Below are positions 46,583 to 55,712 of a DNA stretch of 64,000 nt, one piece after another. Positions within the stretch are counted from its first letter, which is position 1; each line of letters opens with the position of its first letter. Location: NCBI GenBank assembly GCA_963761655.1, contig CAVXHI010000008.1, positions 310,001 to 374,000 on the forward strand, read 5' to 3'. The stretch is from RYN-122 sp963761655 (GTDB taxonomy: Bacteria > Actinomycetota > Actinomycetes > Mycobacteriales > SCTD01). Under the pieces are notes generated by a model. The model had not been told where the DNA came from. It saw only the letters and a list, made by a program, of their open reading frames with translations, and made no database searches. The position numbers and the translations under genes are program-made.

Positions 46583-47871
46583 CCCGCCTCGTCATCGCCG
46601 CGCCGTCGTCGGGTGCGGGCAAGACGACGATCGCCACCGGGCTCATGGCGGCGCTGTCGGCGCGCGGCCTGCAGGTGTCTCCGCACAAGGTCGGTCCCGA
46701 CTACATCGACCCCGGCTACCACGCGCTCGCCACCGGTCGCCCTGGCCGCAACCTCGACCCCGTGCTCGTGGGCGAGGACCTCGTCGCACCCCTGTTCCTG
46801 CACGGCGCAGCCGGGGCGGACGTCGCCGTCGTCGAGGGCGTCATGGGCCTGTTCGACGGCCGCGGCTCCACGACCGAGGGCTCGACCGCACACGTCGCTC
46901 AGCTGCTCCAGGCACCGGTCGTCCTGGTCGTCGACGCGTCCTCGCAGTCGCGCTCGGTGGCCGCGCTCGTGCACGGGTTCGCCACGTACGGGGACGTCCG
47001 GCTGGCCGGGGTCGTCCTGAACCGGGTCGGGAGCGACCGGCACGAGCAGCTGCTGCGCGAGGCCCTGCCCGACGTCCCCGTCCTCGGGGTGCTCCGCCGC
47101 GACGCCGCCGTCGAGACGCCCAGCAGGCACCTCGGCCTGGTCCCGGCCGCTGAACGCAGCCCCGAGGCCGTCGCCACGGTCGCCCGGCTCGGACAGCTCG
47201 TCGAGGAGCACTGCGACGTCGACGCCCTGCTCGCGGTCGCCCGCAGCGCGCCCGACGTCGACGCCGTCCCGTGGTCGCCGCCCGCCGTCGAGCGGACCGA
47301 GCGCCCGGTCGTCGCCGTGTTCGGCGGGCCCGCGTTCACGTTCTCCTACGCGGAGACGTCCGAGCTGCTGACTGCGGCCGGTGCGGACGTCGTCGTCGTC
47401 GACCCGCTGCGCGACCCCGCTCTGCCTGAGGACGCGCGGGGCCTCGTCGTCGGTGGCGGCTTCCCCGAGGTCTACGCCGAGCAGCTGTCCGCGAACGCGT
47501 CCCTGCGTGCGGACGTCGCCCGGCTGGTCCGCACCGGTGCTCCGGTGAGCGCCGAGTGCGCCGGACTGCTCTACCTGTGCGAGCAGCTCGACGGGCTGCC
47601 GATGTGCGGCGTGCTGCCGGCACGCGGGCGGATGACGCCGAGCCTGACCCTGGGCTACCGCGAGACGAAGGCGCGCACGGCGAGCTGGCTGGGCGACCAG
47701 CCGGTGGTCGGGCACGAGTTCCACCGGACGGCTGTCACCGGCCAGGGCAGCCCCGCCTGGGAGAACGGCGAGGGCTTCGTGCAGGACGGCGTGCACGCCA
47801 GCTACCTGCACCTGCACTGGGCCGGGGTGCCGGGCGTGGCCGAGAGGTTCGTGGACGCATGCGTCTCGTAG
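46576..47871 (+). CDS. cobB: Cobyrinate/hydrogenobyrinate a,c-diamide synthase
   Basis: A 431-residue CobB/CbiA. The N-terminal ATPase has IAAPSSGAGKTTIATGLM, HKVGPDYIDPGYH and VVEGVMGLFDG. The C-terminal amidotransferase has VVGGGFPEVYAEQLS, SAECAGLLYLC (cysteine nucleophile), MCGVLP and VGHEFHRT. It amidates the a and c acetates using glutamine. The GTG at 46576 lies inside the end of cobO. Confidence 0.97.
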   Translation: MVARLVIAAPSSGAGKTTIATGLMAALSARGLQVSPHKVGPDYIDPGYHALATGRPGRNLDPVLVGEDLVAPLFLHGAAGADVAVVEGVMGLFDGRGSTTEGSTAHVAQLLQAPVVLVVDASSQSRSVAALVHGFATYGDVRLAGVVLNRVGSDRHEQLLREALPDVPVLGVLRRDAAVETPSRHLGLVPAAERSPEAVATVARLGQLVEEHCDVDALLAVARSAPDVDAVPWSPPAVERTERPVVAVFGGPAFTFSYAETSELLTAAGADVVVVDPLRDPALPEDARGLVVGGGFPEVYAEQLSANASLRADVARLVRTGAPVSAECAGLLYLCEQLDGLPMCGVLPARGRMTPSLTLGYRETKARTASWLGDQPVVGHEFHRTAVTGQGSPAWENGEGFVQDGVHASYLHLHWAGVPGVAERFVDACVS

Positions 47872-48581
47872 GGGTCGGCGTGGGTCCGGGCGACCCCGAG
47901 CTGGTCACGGTCAAGGGCGTGCGCGTCCTCGAGCAGGCCGACCTCGTCGTCGTGCCGGTCATGGACCCGGTCGAGCAGGGGCGCGCCGAGGCGACGGTCC
48001 GCGCGAACGTCACCCACGACCGCCTGCGCCGACTGGTGTTCGCCCTCGACGACCGTGGCGGGGCGACGTCGGAGCGCCTGTCCGCGTGGGAGGCCGCGGC
48101 GGACGCCGTGGCCGACCAGCTGCGGGAGCACGGGGGCACGGTCGCCTTCGCCACGATCGGCGACCCGAACGTCTACAGCACGTTCACCTACCTGGCCGAC
48201 GCCGTCCGCGAGCGCGTGCCGACCGTGGTGGTGGAGACGGTCCCGGGCATCACCGCGATGCAGGCGCTCGCCAGCACCACCGGCACCGTCCTGTGCGAGG
48301 GCACGGAGACGCTCACCCTGATGCCGCTCACCGCGGGGACGTCCGCGCTCGAGCAGGCCCTGCAGTCCGGGGACACCGTCGTCGCCTACAAGGGCGGGCG
48401 CTTCATGGCCGACGTGCGCGAGGTGCTGCAGAGGCACGGGCGCCTCGACGACGCCGTCTACGGCGCGGCCCTCGGCCTGCCCGACGAGCAGACCGGCCCG
48501 CTGCCCGAGGGCGCCGGCCCCTACCTGAGCACCGTCCTCGTCCCGGCCACCGGCCGGACCACCCGTGGGAGCAAGCTGTGA
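47859..48581 (+). CDS. cobI: Precorrin-2 C20-methyltransferase
   Basis: A 240-residue tetrapyrrole methylase. Features are RLVGVGVGPGDPELVTVKGVR, AFATIGDPNVYSTFTYLAD, ETVPGITAMQALAS and TVVAYKGGRFM, which fit the CobI/CbiL subfamily rather than the other methylases in the operon. It methylates precorrin-2 at C20. ATG 47859 overlaps cobB by 13 bases. Confidence 0.92.
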   Translation: MRLVGVGVGPGDPELVTVKGVRVLEQADLVVVPVMDPVEQGRAEATVRANVTHDRLRRLVFALDDRGGATSERLSAWEAAADAVADQLREHGGTVAFATIGDPNVYSTFTYLADAVRERVPTVVVETVPGITAMQALASTTGTVLCEGTETLTLMPLTAGTSALEQALQSGDTVVAYKGGRFMADVREVLQRHGRLDDAVYGAALGLPDEQTGPLPEGAGPYLSTVLVPATGRTTRGSKL

Positions 48582-49405
48582 CCAGCCAGACGTCGACCAG
48601 GGGCAGGGTCAGTTTCGTCGGAGCGGGACCCGGCGCCGCCGACCTGCTGACCCTGCGGGCCGCGCAGCGGATCGGCGAGGCCGACATCGTCATCTGGGCG
48701 GCGTCGCTCGTGCACGAGGACGTCCTGCAGCACGTCAAGGCCGGCGCCGTCGTCGTGAACAGCGCGGAGCACTCGCTCGAGGGCATCACCGCGCACTACG
48801 AGCGGGCGGCGGCCGAGGGCTTGCTCGTCGCGCGCATCCACTCCGGCGACCCCGCGCTCTGGGGCGGCACGCAGGAGCAGTGGGAGCTGTGCCGGCGGCT
48901 GGGCCTCGAGACCGAGGTCATCCCCGGCGTCTCCTCCTTCACGGCCGTCGCGGCGATCGTCCAGAACGAGCTGACCATCCCCGAGGTCGCGCAGTCGGTC
49001 GTGCTCACCCGGCTCGAGGGCGGGAAGACGCCCATGCCGTCGGGCGAGACGGTGCGCTCCTTCGCGGCGCACGGCACGACGATGGCGCTGTTCCTGTCGG
49101 CGGCGCGCACCAAGCAGCTGCAGGACGAGCTGCTCGCGGCCGGCACCTACGACGAGAGCACTCCGTGCGTGGTCGCCTACGCCGCGACCTGGCCGGACGA
49201 GCTCGTGTTCCGGTGCACCCTCGGCGAGCTGACCGAGAAGGTGAAGGAGCACAAGCTCTACAAGCACACGATGGTGCTCGTCGGTCCGGCGCTGGCCGAG
49301 AGCAGCACGACCCGGTCGCACCTCTACCACCCGGGCCACTTCCACGAGCACCGCAAGGTGGAGTCGCAGGAGGCGCGGCGCGCGCTGAAGGCGAGCCGTG
49401 CCTGA
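48578..49405 (+). CDS. cobM: Precorrin-4 C11-methyltransferase
   Basis: A 275-residue methylase of CobM/CbiF type. Features are RVSFVGAGPGAADLLTLRAA, IVIWAASLVHEDVL, ARIHSGDPALWGGTQEQ, IPGVSSFTAVAA, LTRLEGGKTPMP and HKLYKHTMVLVGPAL. It methylates C11 of precorrin-4. The start GTG overlaps the cobI stop by four bases and the end overlaps cbiD by eight. Confidence 0.95.
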   Translation: MTSQTSTRGRVSFVGAGPGAADLLTLRAAQRIGEADIVIWAASLVHEDVLQHVKAGAVVVNSAEHSLEGITAHYERAAAEGLLVARIHSGDPALWGGTQEQWELCRRLGLETEVIPGVSSFTAVAAIVQNELTIPEVAQSVVLTRLEGGKTPMPSGETVRSFAAHGTTMALFLSAARTKQLQDELLAAGTYDESTPCVVAYAATWPDELVFRCTLGELTEKVKEHKLYKHTMVLVGPALAESSTTRSHLYHPGHFHEHRKVESQEARRALKASRA

Positions 49406-50510
49406 CGAGCGCCCGCTGCGCGAGCCCGACCTCCCCCGCACCGCCAAGGTCCGGACCGGCCCGCTGCGCAGCGGCTGGACCACGGGCACCTGCAGCGCAG
49501 CGGCGGCGAAGGCGGCCGCGACCGCCCTGCTGACGCAGCAGGTGCAGACCCGCGTCGACGTCGTCCTGCCCGACGAGCGGCTCGTCGGCTTCGACGTGGA
49601 GCGCTGCGAGGTCACGGCCGACCGCGCGGAGGCCGTCGTCGTCAAGGACGCCGGCGACGACCCGGACGTCACGCACGGCGCGCACCTGACCGCCACGGTC
49701 ACCTGGGCCGAGCAGTACGAGCTCGACGGCGGCGTCGGGGTCGGGGTCGTCACCAAGCCCGGCCTCGGGCTCGAGGTCGGCGGACCGGCCATCAACCCCG
49801 TGCCGCGGTCGATGATCCGTCGCGCCGTGACCGACGCGGTGGGGGAGCGCGGCGTCCGCGTCGTCGTGTCGGTCCCGGACGGCGAGAAGCGCGCCAGGAA
49901 GACGACGAACGCCCGCCTGGGCATCCTGGGCGGCATCTCCATCCTCGGGACCACCGGTGTCGTCCGGCCGTTCTCGACGGAGTCCTGGCGGGCCAGCGTC
50001 GTGCAGGCCGTGCAGGTCATGGCGGCGCAGGGGCTGCCGACCCTGGTGCTCGCGACCGGCGGTCGGACCGAGAAGGCGGCGATGCGCCTGCTGCCCGACC
50101 TGCCCGAGACGTGCTTCGTCGAGGTCGGCGACTTCACCGGTGCGGCCCTCACCGAGGCGCGCGACCGCGGCCTGTCCGAGGTCGTCTTCGTGGGGATGGC
50201 CGGCAAGCTGACGAAGCTCGCCGGCGGGGTCCTCATGACGCACTACACGCGCAGCAGGGTCGACCTCGACGTCCTCGCGGAGATCTCCCCCGAGGCCCTG
50301 CAGGACGAGGTCGCGGCGGCCAACACCGCGCGGCACGCCTACGAGATCTGGGAGTCGGCCGGGGTCCTGCGCGGGTGCGGCGACGTGCTGTGCGCCCGGG
50401 TCGCCGACGTCCTCACGCGGTTCTGCGGGCTGCCGGCCCGGGTCGCCATGGTCGACCCCGAGGGCCTGCGCTTCGTCGCCGCCACCGAGCCGTCCTGGGT
50501 GGCCGCGTGA
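49398..50510 (+). CDS. cbiD: Cobalt-precorrin-5B C1-methyltransferase CbiD
   Basis: A 370-residue CbiD. Features are LRSGWTTGTCSAAAAKAAATALL, VKDAGDDPDVTHGAHLTATV, GVGVVTKPGLGLEVGGPAINPVP, GILGGISILGTTGVVRPFS and FVGMAGKLTKLAGGVLMTH. It carries out ring contraction-linked C1 methylation and is normally a marker of the anaerobic route. Here it sits with CobN, a late-insertion marker. GTG start overlapping cobM. Confidence 0.96.
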   Translation: MPDERPLREPDLPRTAKVRTGPLRSGWTTGTCSAAAAKAAATALLTQQVQTRVDVVLPDERLVGFDVERCEVTADRAEAVVVKDAGDDPDVTHGAHLTATVTWAEQYELDGGVGVGVVTKPGLGLEVGGPAINPVPRSMIRRAVTDAVGERGVRVVVSVPDGEKRARKTTNARLGILGGISILGTTGVVRPFSTESWRASVVQAVQVMAAQGLPTLVLATGGRTEKAAMRLLPDLPETCFVEVGDFTGAALTEARDRGLSEVVFVGMAGKLTKLAGGVLMTHYTRSRVDLDVLAEISPEALQDEVAAANTARHAYEIWESAGVLRGCGDVLCARVADVLTRFCGLPARVAMVDPEGLRFVAATEPSWVAA

Positions 50511-51688
50511 TCTCGGTCGTCGGGTACGACGGCGGGCCGCTGTCCGCCCTCGCGCAGGAGCGTCTCGCTGCGGCCTCGCTCGTCATGGGCGGACGCCGGC
50601 ACCTCGCCGAGGTCGCCCTGCCGGACGGCGTCCGGACGATCGCCCTCCGCGACGACCCCTCTGCCGCGATCGCCGCCGTCGCCGACGAGCCCGGCAACGT
50701 CGTCGTGCTGGCCTCCGGGGACCCGGGCTTCTTCGGCGTGGTGCGCGCGGTGCGCCGGGCCGTCCGGCCGCGGACCGTGGAGGTGCTCCCCGGGCTGACG
50801 TCGATCGCCCTGGCGTTCGGCCGGGCGGGCCACGAGTGGGACGACGCCGTCGTCGTGTCCGCCCACGGGCGCGACCCGCACGAGGCGCTGGCCGTGGTCC
50901 GGTCGCAGCCGAAGGTCGCCGTGCTCACGGACCGGGAGTGCGGGCCCGCCCGCATCGGCGCCGCCCTGGCCGGCCGCGACGACCGGGTGCTCCTCGTCGG
51001 CGAGCGCCTGGGCCTGCCCGGCGAGACCGTGTCCTGGTGCTGCCCGGAGGAGGCCGCCGCCCGCACCTGGGAGGACCCGAACGTCGTCGTCGTGCTGGAC
51101 ACCGGCGACCCCGAGCCCGGTCCGCGGGTGACCGTCGCCGGCTTCCGGACGCCGTCGTCGTGGGCCCTGGCCGAGGACGCCTTCGGGCACCGCGACTCGA
51201 TGGTGACCAAGTCCGAGGTGCGCGCCCTCGTGCTGGCGAAGCTCGGGCCGCGGCTCGGCGAGGTCGTCTGGGACGTCGGTGCGGGCAGCGGCTCCGTCGG
51301 CGTCGAGTGCGCCCGCTTCGGGGCCGACGTCCACGCCGTCGAGCAGGACGGCGGCGCCCACGTGCGGGCCAACGCGACGGCGCACGGCGTCCACGTCCAC
51401 GTCGTCGCCGGCCGGGCCCCGGAGGCCCTCGACGGGCTGCCTGAGCCGGACGCGGCGTTCGTCGGCGGAGGCGGCCCGGAGGTGGTCGCAGCGGTCGCGG
51501 ACCGCCGTCCGCAGCGGCTCGTCGTCGCCCTCGCCGCCCTCGAGCGCGTGCAGCCGACCCTCGAGGCGATGACCGGCTACGCCACCGAGGCCGTCCTGCT
51601 GCAGGCGTCCCGCCTCGTGCCGCTGGCCGGATCGCACCGGCTCGCCCCGACCAACCCCGTCTTCGTCGTCTCAGGAGTGCTCACGTGA
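50507..51688 (+). CDS. cobL: Precorrin-6Y C5,15-methyltransferase (CbiE-CbiT fusion)
   Basis: A 393-residue fusion. The N-terminal CbiE methylase domain (1-200) has VLASGDPGFFGVVRAVRRAV and VLPGLTSIALAFGRAG. The C-terminal CbiT domain (about 220-393) has FGHRDSMVTKSEVRALVLAK and VWDVGAGSGSVGVECARFG, then AFVGGGGPEV. It methylates C5 and C15 and decarboxylates the C12 acetate. GTG start, 4-base overlaps on both sides. Confidence 0.96.
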   Translation: MISVVGYDGGPLSALAQERLAAASLVMGGRRHLAEVALPDGVRTIALRDDPSAAIAAVADEPGNVVVLASGDPGFFGVVRAVRRAVRPRTVEVLPGLTSIALAFGRAGHEWDDAVVVSAHGRDPHEALAVVRSQPKVAVLTDRECGPARIGAALAGRDDRVLLVGERLGLPGETVSWCCPEEAAARTWEDPNVVVVLDTGDPEPGPRVTVAGFRTPSSWALAEDAFGHRDSMVTKSEVRALVLAKLGPRLGEVVWDVGAGSGSVGVECARFGADVHAVEQDGGAHVRANATAHGVHVHVVAGRAPEALDGLPEPDAAFVGGGGPEVVAAVADRRPQRLVVALAALERVQPTLEAMTGYATEAVLLQASRLVPLAGSHRLAPTNPVFVVSGVLT

Positions 51689-53328
51689 TCGGCCTCGTCG
51701 TCACCACCCAGGCGGGCCGCACCGGCGCCGCCCGCCTCGAGGGCCTGGGGGAGACGCGCACCTACGACGTCCGCGACCTCGGGACCGCCTTCGCCGAGTG
51801 CGACCAGCTCGTCCTGTTCCTCGCGACGGGCGCGGCGGTCCGGCTGCTCGCCCCGCTCCTGCAGGACAAGACCACGGACCCGGGCGTGGTCTGCGTCGAC
51901 GAGGCGCACCGGTTCGCGGTCTCGCTCGTGGGCGGTCACGGCGGCGGGGCGAACGACCTCGCGTCGCGCGTCGCCGAGGTCCTCGGCGCGACGGCGGTCG
52001 TCACCACGGCCACCGACGCGGTGGGCCTGCCCGGGCTCGACACGCTCGGCTGGCCGGTCGAGGGCGACGTCGCGGGGGTGTCGCGGGCGATGCTCGACGG
52101 TCTGCCGGTGCGCCTGGCTGCCGATGCCGTCTGGCCGCTGCCGCCCCTGCCGGTCGGTGAGGAGGGCGACGTCGTCCTCGCCGTCAGCGACCGCACCGAC
52201 GTGCAGGCCGACGCCGTGCTCCGACCGCCGTCCCTCGTGGTCGGTCTCGGGGCGAGCCGCGGGGTCAGCGCCGACGAGGTCCTGCAGCTCGTCGACGAGG
52301 CTCTGGCGAGCGCCGGTCTGAGCCCGGCCAGCATCAGGGGCGCCGCCACGGTGGAGGCCAAGCGCGACGAGGCGGGCTTGCTGGAGGCCTGCGCCCGCCG
52401 CGGCTGGCCGCTGACGTTCCACGCGGCCCGGGACCTCGCCCAGGTGGACGTCCCGAACCCGAGCGACGAGCCGCTGAAGGTCCTCGGCACCCCGTCCGTG
52501 GCCGAGGCGGCTGCCGCCCTGCACGGCGACCTCGTGGTGACCAAGGAGAAGTCCGCCATGGCCACGGTCGCCGTCAGCCGGGTCCGCCCGCGCGGGCGGC
52601 TGGCGCTGGTCGGCCTCGGTCCGGGGGCACGCGACCTGCTCACCCCGCGGGCCGAGCACGAGCTGCGGAGGGCGTCGGTGTGGGTGGGCCTGGACCAGTA
52701 CGTCGACCAGGTCCGCGACCTCGCCCGCCCCGGAACCCGTCTGGTCGAGACCGGGCTCGGCAAGGAGGAGGAGCGCGCGCACTCGGCCGTCCGCTTCGCG
52801 GAGGAGGGGTACGCGGTCGCCCTGATCGGGTCGGGCGACGCCGGTGTCTACGCCATGGCCTCGCCGGCGCTGGAGGTGGCCGGTACCGACATCGACGTCG
52901 TCGGGGTGCCCGGCGTGACCGCGGCCATGGCGGCGTCCAACCTGCTCGGCGCACCGCTCGGGCACGACCACGCGAGCATCTCGCTGAGCGACCTGCACAC
53001 GCCGTGGGAGGCGATCGAGAAGCGCATCCGCGCCGTCGCCGAGGCCGACCTCGTCGTCACGTTCTACAACCCGCGCAGCCGCGGCCGCGACTGGCAGTTG
53101 CCCAAAGCCGTCTCCATGCTGCTGGAGCACCGGCCTCCGAGCACGCCGGTCGGGATCGTGACCGACGCGACCCGGCCCACGCAGACCGTGCAGCTGACCT
53201 GCCTGGGCGAGCTGCGCCCCGAGGACGTGACCATGCTGGCGTGCGTCGTCGTCGGGTCGAGCCAGAGCGTGGTCGTGGGCGGCCGGTTCGTGACACCGAG
53301 GGGGTACCGGTGGTCGCCCAGTACCTGA
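51685..53328 (+). CDS. cobJ: CbiG-CobJ fusion: cobalt-precorrin-5A hydrolase + precorrin-3B C17-methyltransferase
   Basis: A 547-residue fusion. Residues 1-about 300 are CbiG: LFLATGAAVRLLAPLLQDK, VVCVDEAHRFAVSLVGGHGGGAND, VVGLGASRGVSADEVLQLV and PLKVLGTPSVAEAAA. The rest is CobJ/CbiH: LALVGLGPGARDLLTPRAEH, VWVGLDQYVDQVRDL, LIGSGDAGVYAMASPALEV, GVPGVTAAMAASNLLGAPLG and ADLVVTFYNPRSRGRDWQL. It combines C17 methylation with opening of the lactone. GTG start at 51685. Confidence 0.95.
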   Translation: MIGLVVTTQAGRTGAARLEGLGETRTYDVRDLGTAFAECDQLVLFLATGAAVRLLAPLLQDKTTDPGVVCVDEAHRFAVSLVGGHGGGANDLASRVAEVLGATAVVTTATDAVGLPGLDTLGWPVEGDVAGVSRAMLDGLPVRLAADAVWPLPPLPVGEEGDVVLAVSDRTDVQADAVLRPPSLVVGLGASRGVSADEVLQLVDEALASAGLSPASIRGAATVEAKRDEAGLLEACARRGWPLTFHAARDLAQVDVPNPSDEPLKVLGTPSVAEAAAALHGDLVVTKEKSAMATVAVSRVRPRGRLALVGLGPGARDLLTPRAEHELRRASVWVGLDQYVDQVRDLARPGTRLVETGLGKEEERAHSAVRFAEEGYAVALIGSGDAGVYAMASPALEVAGTDIDVVGVPGVTAAMAASNLLGAPLGHDHASISLSDLHTPWEAIEKRIRAVAEADLVVTFYNPRSRGRDWQLPKAVSMLLEHRPPSTPVGIVTDATRPTQTVQLTCLGELRPEDVTMLACVVVGSSQSVVVGGRFVTPRGYRWSPST

Positions 53329-53483
53329 TCGACGACACCTGCACCGCGTGCGGCGCCTGCCTGCTGACCTGCCCGTCGCACGCGTTCGTCGTCGCGGTGC
53401 CCCTCATCGTCGACCCCGTGCGCTGCACCGACTGCGGCGCCTGCATCGAGGTCTGCCCCGCCGACGCCGTGAGCCGGGCATGA
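53310..53483 (+). CDS. 2[4Fe-4S] ferredoxin in the B12 operon
   Basis: A 57-residue ferredoxin with two full cluster motifs, CTACGACLLTCP and CTDCGACIEVCP. GTG 53310 overlaps the cobJ end by 19 bases and its stop overlaps cobA by four, so it is translated with the pathway. It probably supplies electrons for a corrin-ring step, such as the ring-contraction or reductive step, or reduction of cobalt before adenosylation. The partner is unknown. Confidence 0.9.
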   Translation: MVAQYLIDDTCTACGACLLTCPSHAFVVAVPLIVDPVRCTDCGACIEVCPADAVSRA

Positions 53484-54229
53484 GGCCCGGCACCGTCGCG
53501 CTCGTGGGTGCGGGCCCCGGCGACCCCGGCCTGCTCACCCTGCGTGCCGCCGAGCTCCTCGGTGAGGCCGACGTCGTGCTCGTCGACCGTCTGGTCGACC
53601 CCGCGACCCTGCGTCACGTGCGCGAGGACGCTGACGTCGTGGACGTCGGGAAGACGAGCTGGACCGGCACCGCGCCGCGCCAGGAGGAGATCAACGCGCA
53701 GCTCGTCACGCACGCGCAGGCCGGCAAGCGCGTGGTGCGGCTCAAGGGCGGCGACCCGTTCGTCTTCGGCCGCGGCAGCGAGGAGGCCGAGGCGCTGGTG
53801 GACGCCGGCATCGCCTTCCAGGTCGTGCCCGGCGTGACGAGCGCGATCGCGGCCGCCGCCTACGCCGGCATCCCGGTCACGGCCCGCGGCTACACGCAGG
53901 ACGTCGCCGTCGTCACCGGTCATCTCGACCCCGACGACCCCGGCAGCCGCGTGCGCTGGCAGTCCCTCGCCCAGGGCCCGGGGACGCTGGTCATCCTCAT
54001 GGGGCACGACCGGCTGACCCTGCTCATGGACGGGCTCGTCCGGCACGGCCGGTCCGCCGACACCCCCGCCGCCTGCGTCGAGCAGGGCACCACCTCCGCG
54101 CAGCGGGTCGTCGTCAGCACCGTCGGCCGCCTGGCCGCCGACGTCGCCGACGCCGGCCTGCGCGCCCCCGTCGCCACGATCGTCGGCGACGTCGTCACCC
54201 TGCGGGAGAGGCTCCGATGGTTCGACTGA
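53480..54229 (+). CDS. cobA: Uroporphyrinogen-III C-methyltransferase
   Basis: A 249-residue SUMT. Features are VALVGAGPGDPGLLTLRAAE, VLVDRLVDPATL, RLKGGDPFVFGRGSEEAEAL, VVPGVTSAIAAAAYAGIPVT, VTGHLDPDDP and LVILMGHDRL. It makes precorrin-2 from uroporphyrinogen III, the entry to the corrin branch. There is no CysG-type dehydrogenase/ferrochelatase domain. ATG at 53480; the end overlaps cobH by 13 bases. Confidence 0.96.
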   Translation: MRPGTVALVGAGPGDPGLLTLRAAELLGEADVVLVDRLVDPATLRHVREDADVVDVGKTSWTGTAPRQEEINAQLVTHAQAGKRVVRLKGGDPFVFGRGSEEAEALVDAGIAFQVVPGVTSAIAAAAYAGIPVTARGYTQDVAVVTGHLDPDDPGSRVRWQSLAQGPGTLVILMGHDRLTLLMDGLVRHGRSADTPAACVEQGTTSAQRVVVSTVGRLAADVADAGLRAPVATIVGDVVTLRERLRWFD

Positions 54230-54825
54230 CACCCCGGGACAGCAGAGCTGTCGTGCATCCGATCGAGGTGGAGTCGATGCAGATCCTGCGCTCCCGCGTG
54301 GACACCTCCCACCTGCCGGCCCTGACCCGTGCGGTCGTCGAGCGGGTCGTGCACAGCAGCGCGGACCTCGACTACGTGACCGACCTCGTGACCGACGAGG
54401 AGGCGCTGCGGCAGGGCCAGGCGGCTGTCCTGTCCGGCGCCCCCGTCGTCGCCGACGTCCACATGGTCGCCGCCGGCATCACCACGCGCGACGTCGTCTG
54501 CCGGGTGAAGGACGCCTCCGCGTCCGACGGCCTGACCCGCACCGCAGCAGGGATCAGGCTGGCCTACGAGCAGGTCGGGCCGGGCGCCGTCTGGGTCGTC
54601 GGGAACGCCCCGACGGCGCTGTTCGAGATCCTCGCCCTCGACGTGCAGCCGGCCCTGGTGATCGGCCTGCCGGTCGGCTTCGTCGGTGCCGCGGAGAGCA
54701 AGGCGGCGCTGCGGGAGTCCGGCCTGCCCGCGGTGTCGAACGTGACCGAGAAGGGCGGCTCCGCCGTCGCCGCCGCCGCCCTGAACGCCCTGCTCTACGT
54801 CTCGCCCCTGGAAGGGACCCCATGA
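54217..54825 (+). CDS. cobH: Precorrin-8X methylmutase
   Basis: A 202-residue CobH/CbiC: HPIEVESMQILRSRVDTSHL, RVVHSSADLDYVTDLV (catalytic His), VVADVHMVAAGITTRDVVC, GAVWVVGNAPTALFEIL and GLPVGFVGAAESKAAL. It moves the C11 methyl to C12, giving hydrogenobyrinic acid. ATG 54217 within cobA; overlaps the next gene by four bases. Confidence 0.97.
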   Translation: MVRLTPRDSRAVVHPIEVESMQILRSRVDTSHLPALTRAVVERVVHSSADLDYVTDLVTDEEALRQGQAAVLSGAPVVADVHMVAAGITTRDVVCRVKDASASDGLTRTAAGIRLAYEQVGPGAVWVVGNAPTALFEILALDVQPALVIGLPVGFVGAAESKAALRESGLPAVSNVTEKGGSAVAAAALNALLYVSPLEGTP

Positions 54826-55712
54826 CCCGCCCGGCCCTGCTGATCGTCGGACACGGCACCAAGAGCGCTGACGGCGTCGCACAGTTCATGGAGCTGGTGG
54901 AGCGCACCGCGAAGGCCGCCCCCGTGGTCGACGTCGAGGGAGGCTTCCTCGAGCTCGCGCCCCCGCCCATCCAGGACGCCGTCGCCCGGCTGGTCGCGCA
55001 GGGGCACACCACGGTGGACGTCGTGCCCCTGGTGCTCGTCGCCGCCGGGCACAGCAAGGGCGACATCCCGGCCGCCCTGGAGCGCGAGAAGCTCCGCCAC
55101 CCGGGGCTGTCGTTCCGGTACGCGCGGCCGCTCGGGCCGCACCCGCTGCTGCTCGACGACCTCGCCGACCGGCTCGCCGCCGTCGTCCCGCAGGAGCAGT
55201 GGGCCGACACCGCGGTCGTGCTCGTCGGGCGGGGCGCGACGGACCCGGACGCCAACAGCGAGGTCGCCAAGACGGCGCGGCTGCTGCTCGAGGGTCGGGG
55301 GGTCGGGACGGTCGAGACGGCGTTCATCAGCCTGGCCAGGCCGTCGGTGCCGGAGGGCCTGGACCGGGCCCGCCTGCTCGGGTACTCCCGCGTGGTCGTC
55401 CTGCCGTACTTCCTGTTCGCCGGCGTCCTGCCCGACCGCATCACCGCGCAGACCGAGGAGTGGGCCGCGGCGCACCCCGACGTCGAGGTGCAGCAGGCCG
55501 GGCTGATCGGGCCGGGCGAGCGGCTGGCGCAGCTGGTCCTCGAGCGGTGGTCCGAGCTGGGCGGCAGCCCGATCCGGATGAACTGCGACACCTGCGCCTA
55601 CCGCGTGGCCCTGCCCGGGTTCGAGGACAAGCAGGGCGCCCCGCAGACCCCCCACGACCACCCGGACGACCCCGCGCACCCGCACGGCCACGGGCACGAC
55701 CACCCGCACTGA
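54822..55712 (+). CDS. CbiX-like sirohydrochlorin chelatase with His-rich tail
   Basis: A 296-residue two-domain chelatase-like protein: LLIVGHGTKSADGVAQFM (metal-site His), VVPLVLVAAGHSKGDIPAAL, AVVLVGRGATDPDANSEVAK and VVVLPYFLFAGVLPDRI. It has CxxC near the end (NCDTCAYRVALPGF) and a terminal metal-binding stretch (HDHPDDPAHPHGHGHDHPH). CbiX inserts cobalt or iron into sirohydrochlorin. With CobN also present, it could serve siroheme or act in cobalt handling. ATG or GTG-type overlap with cobH; its stop overlaps cobC. Confidence 0.9.
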   Translation: MTRPALLIVGHGTKSADGVAQFMELVERTAKAAPVVDVEGGFLELAPPPIQDAVARLVAQGHTTVDVVPLVLVAAGHSKGDIPAALEREKLRHPGLSFRYARPLGPHPLLLDDLADRLAAVVPQEQWADTAVVLVGRGATDPDANSEVAKTARLLLEGRGVGTVETAFISLARPSVPEGLDRARLLGYSRVVVLPYFLFAGVLPDRITAQTEEWAAAHPDVEVQQAGLIGPGERLAQLVLERWSELGGSPIRMNCDTCAYRVALPGFEDKQGAPQTPHDHPDDPAHPHGHGHDHPH

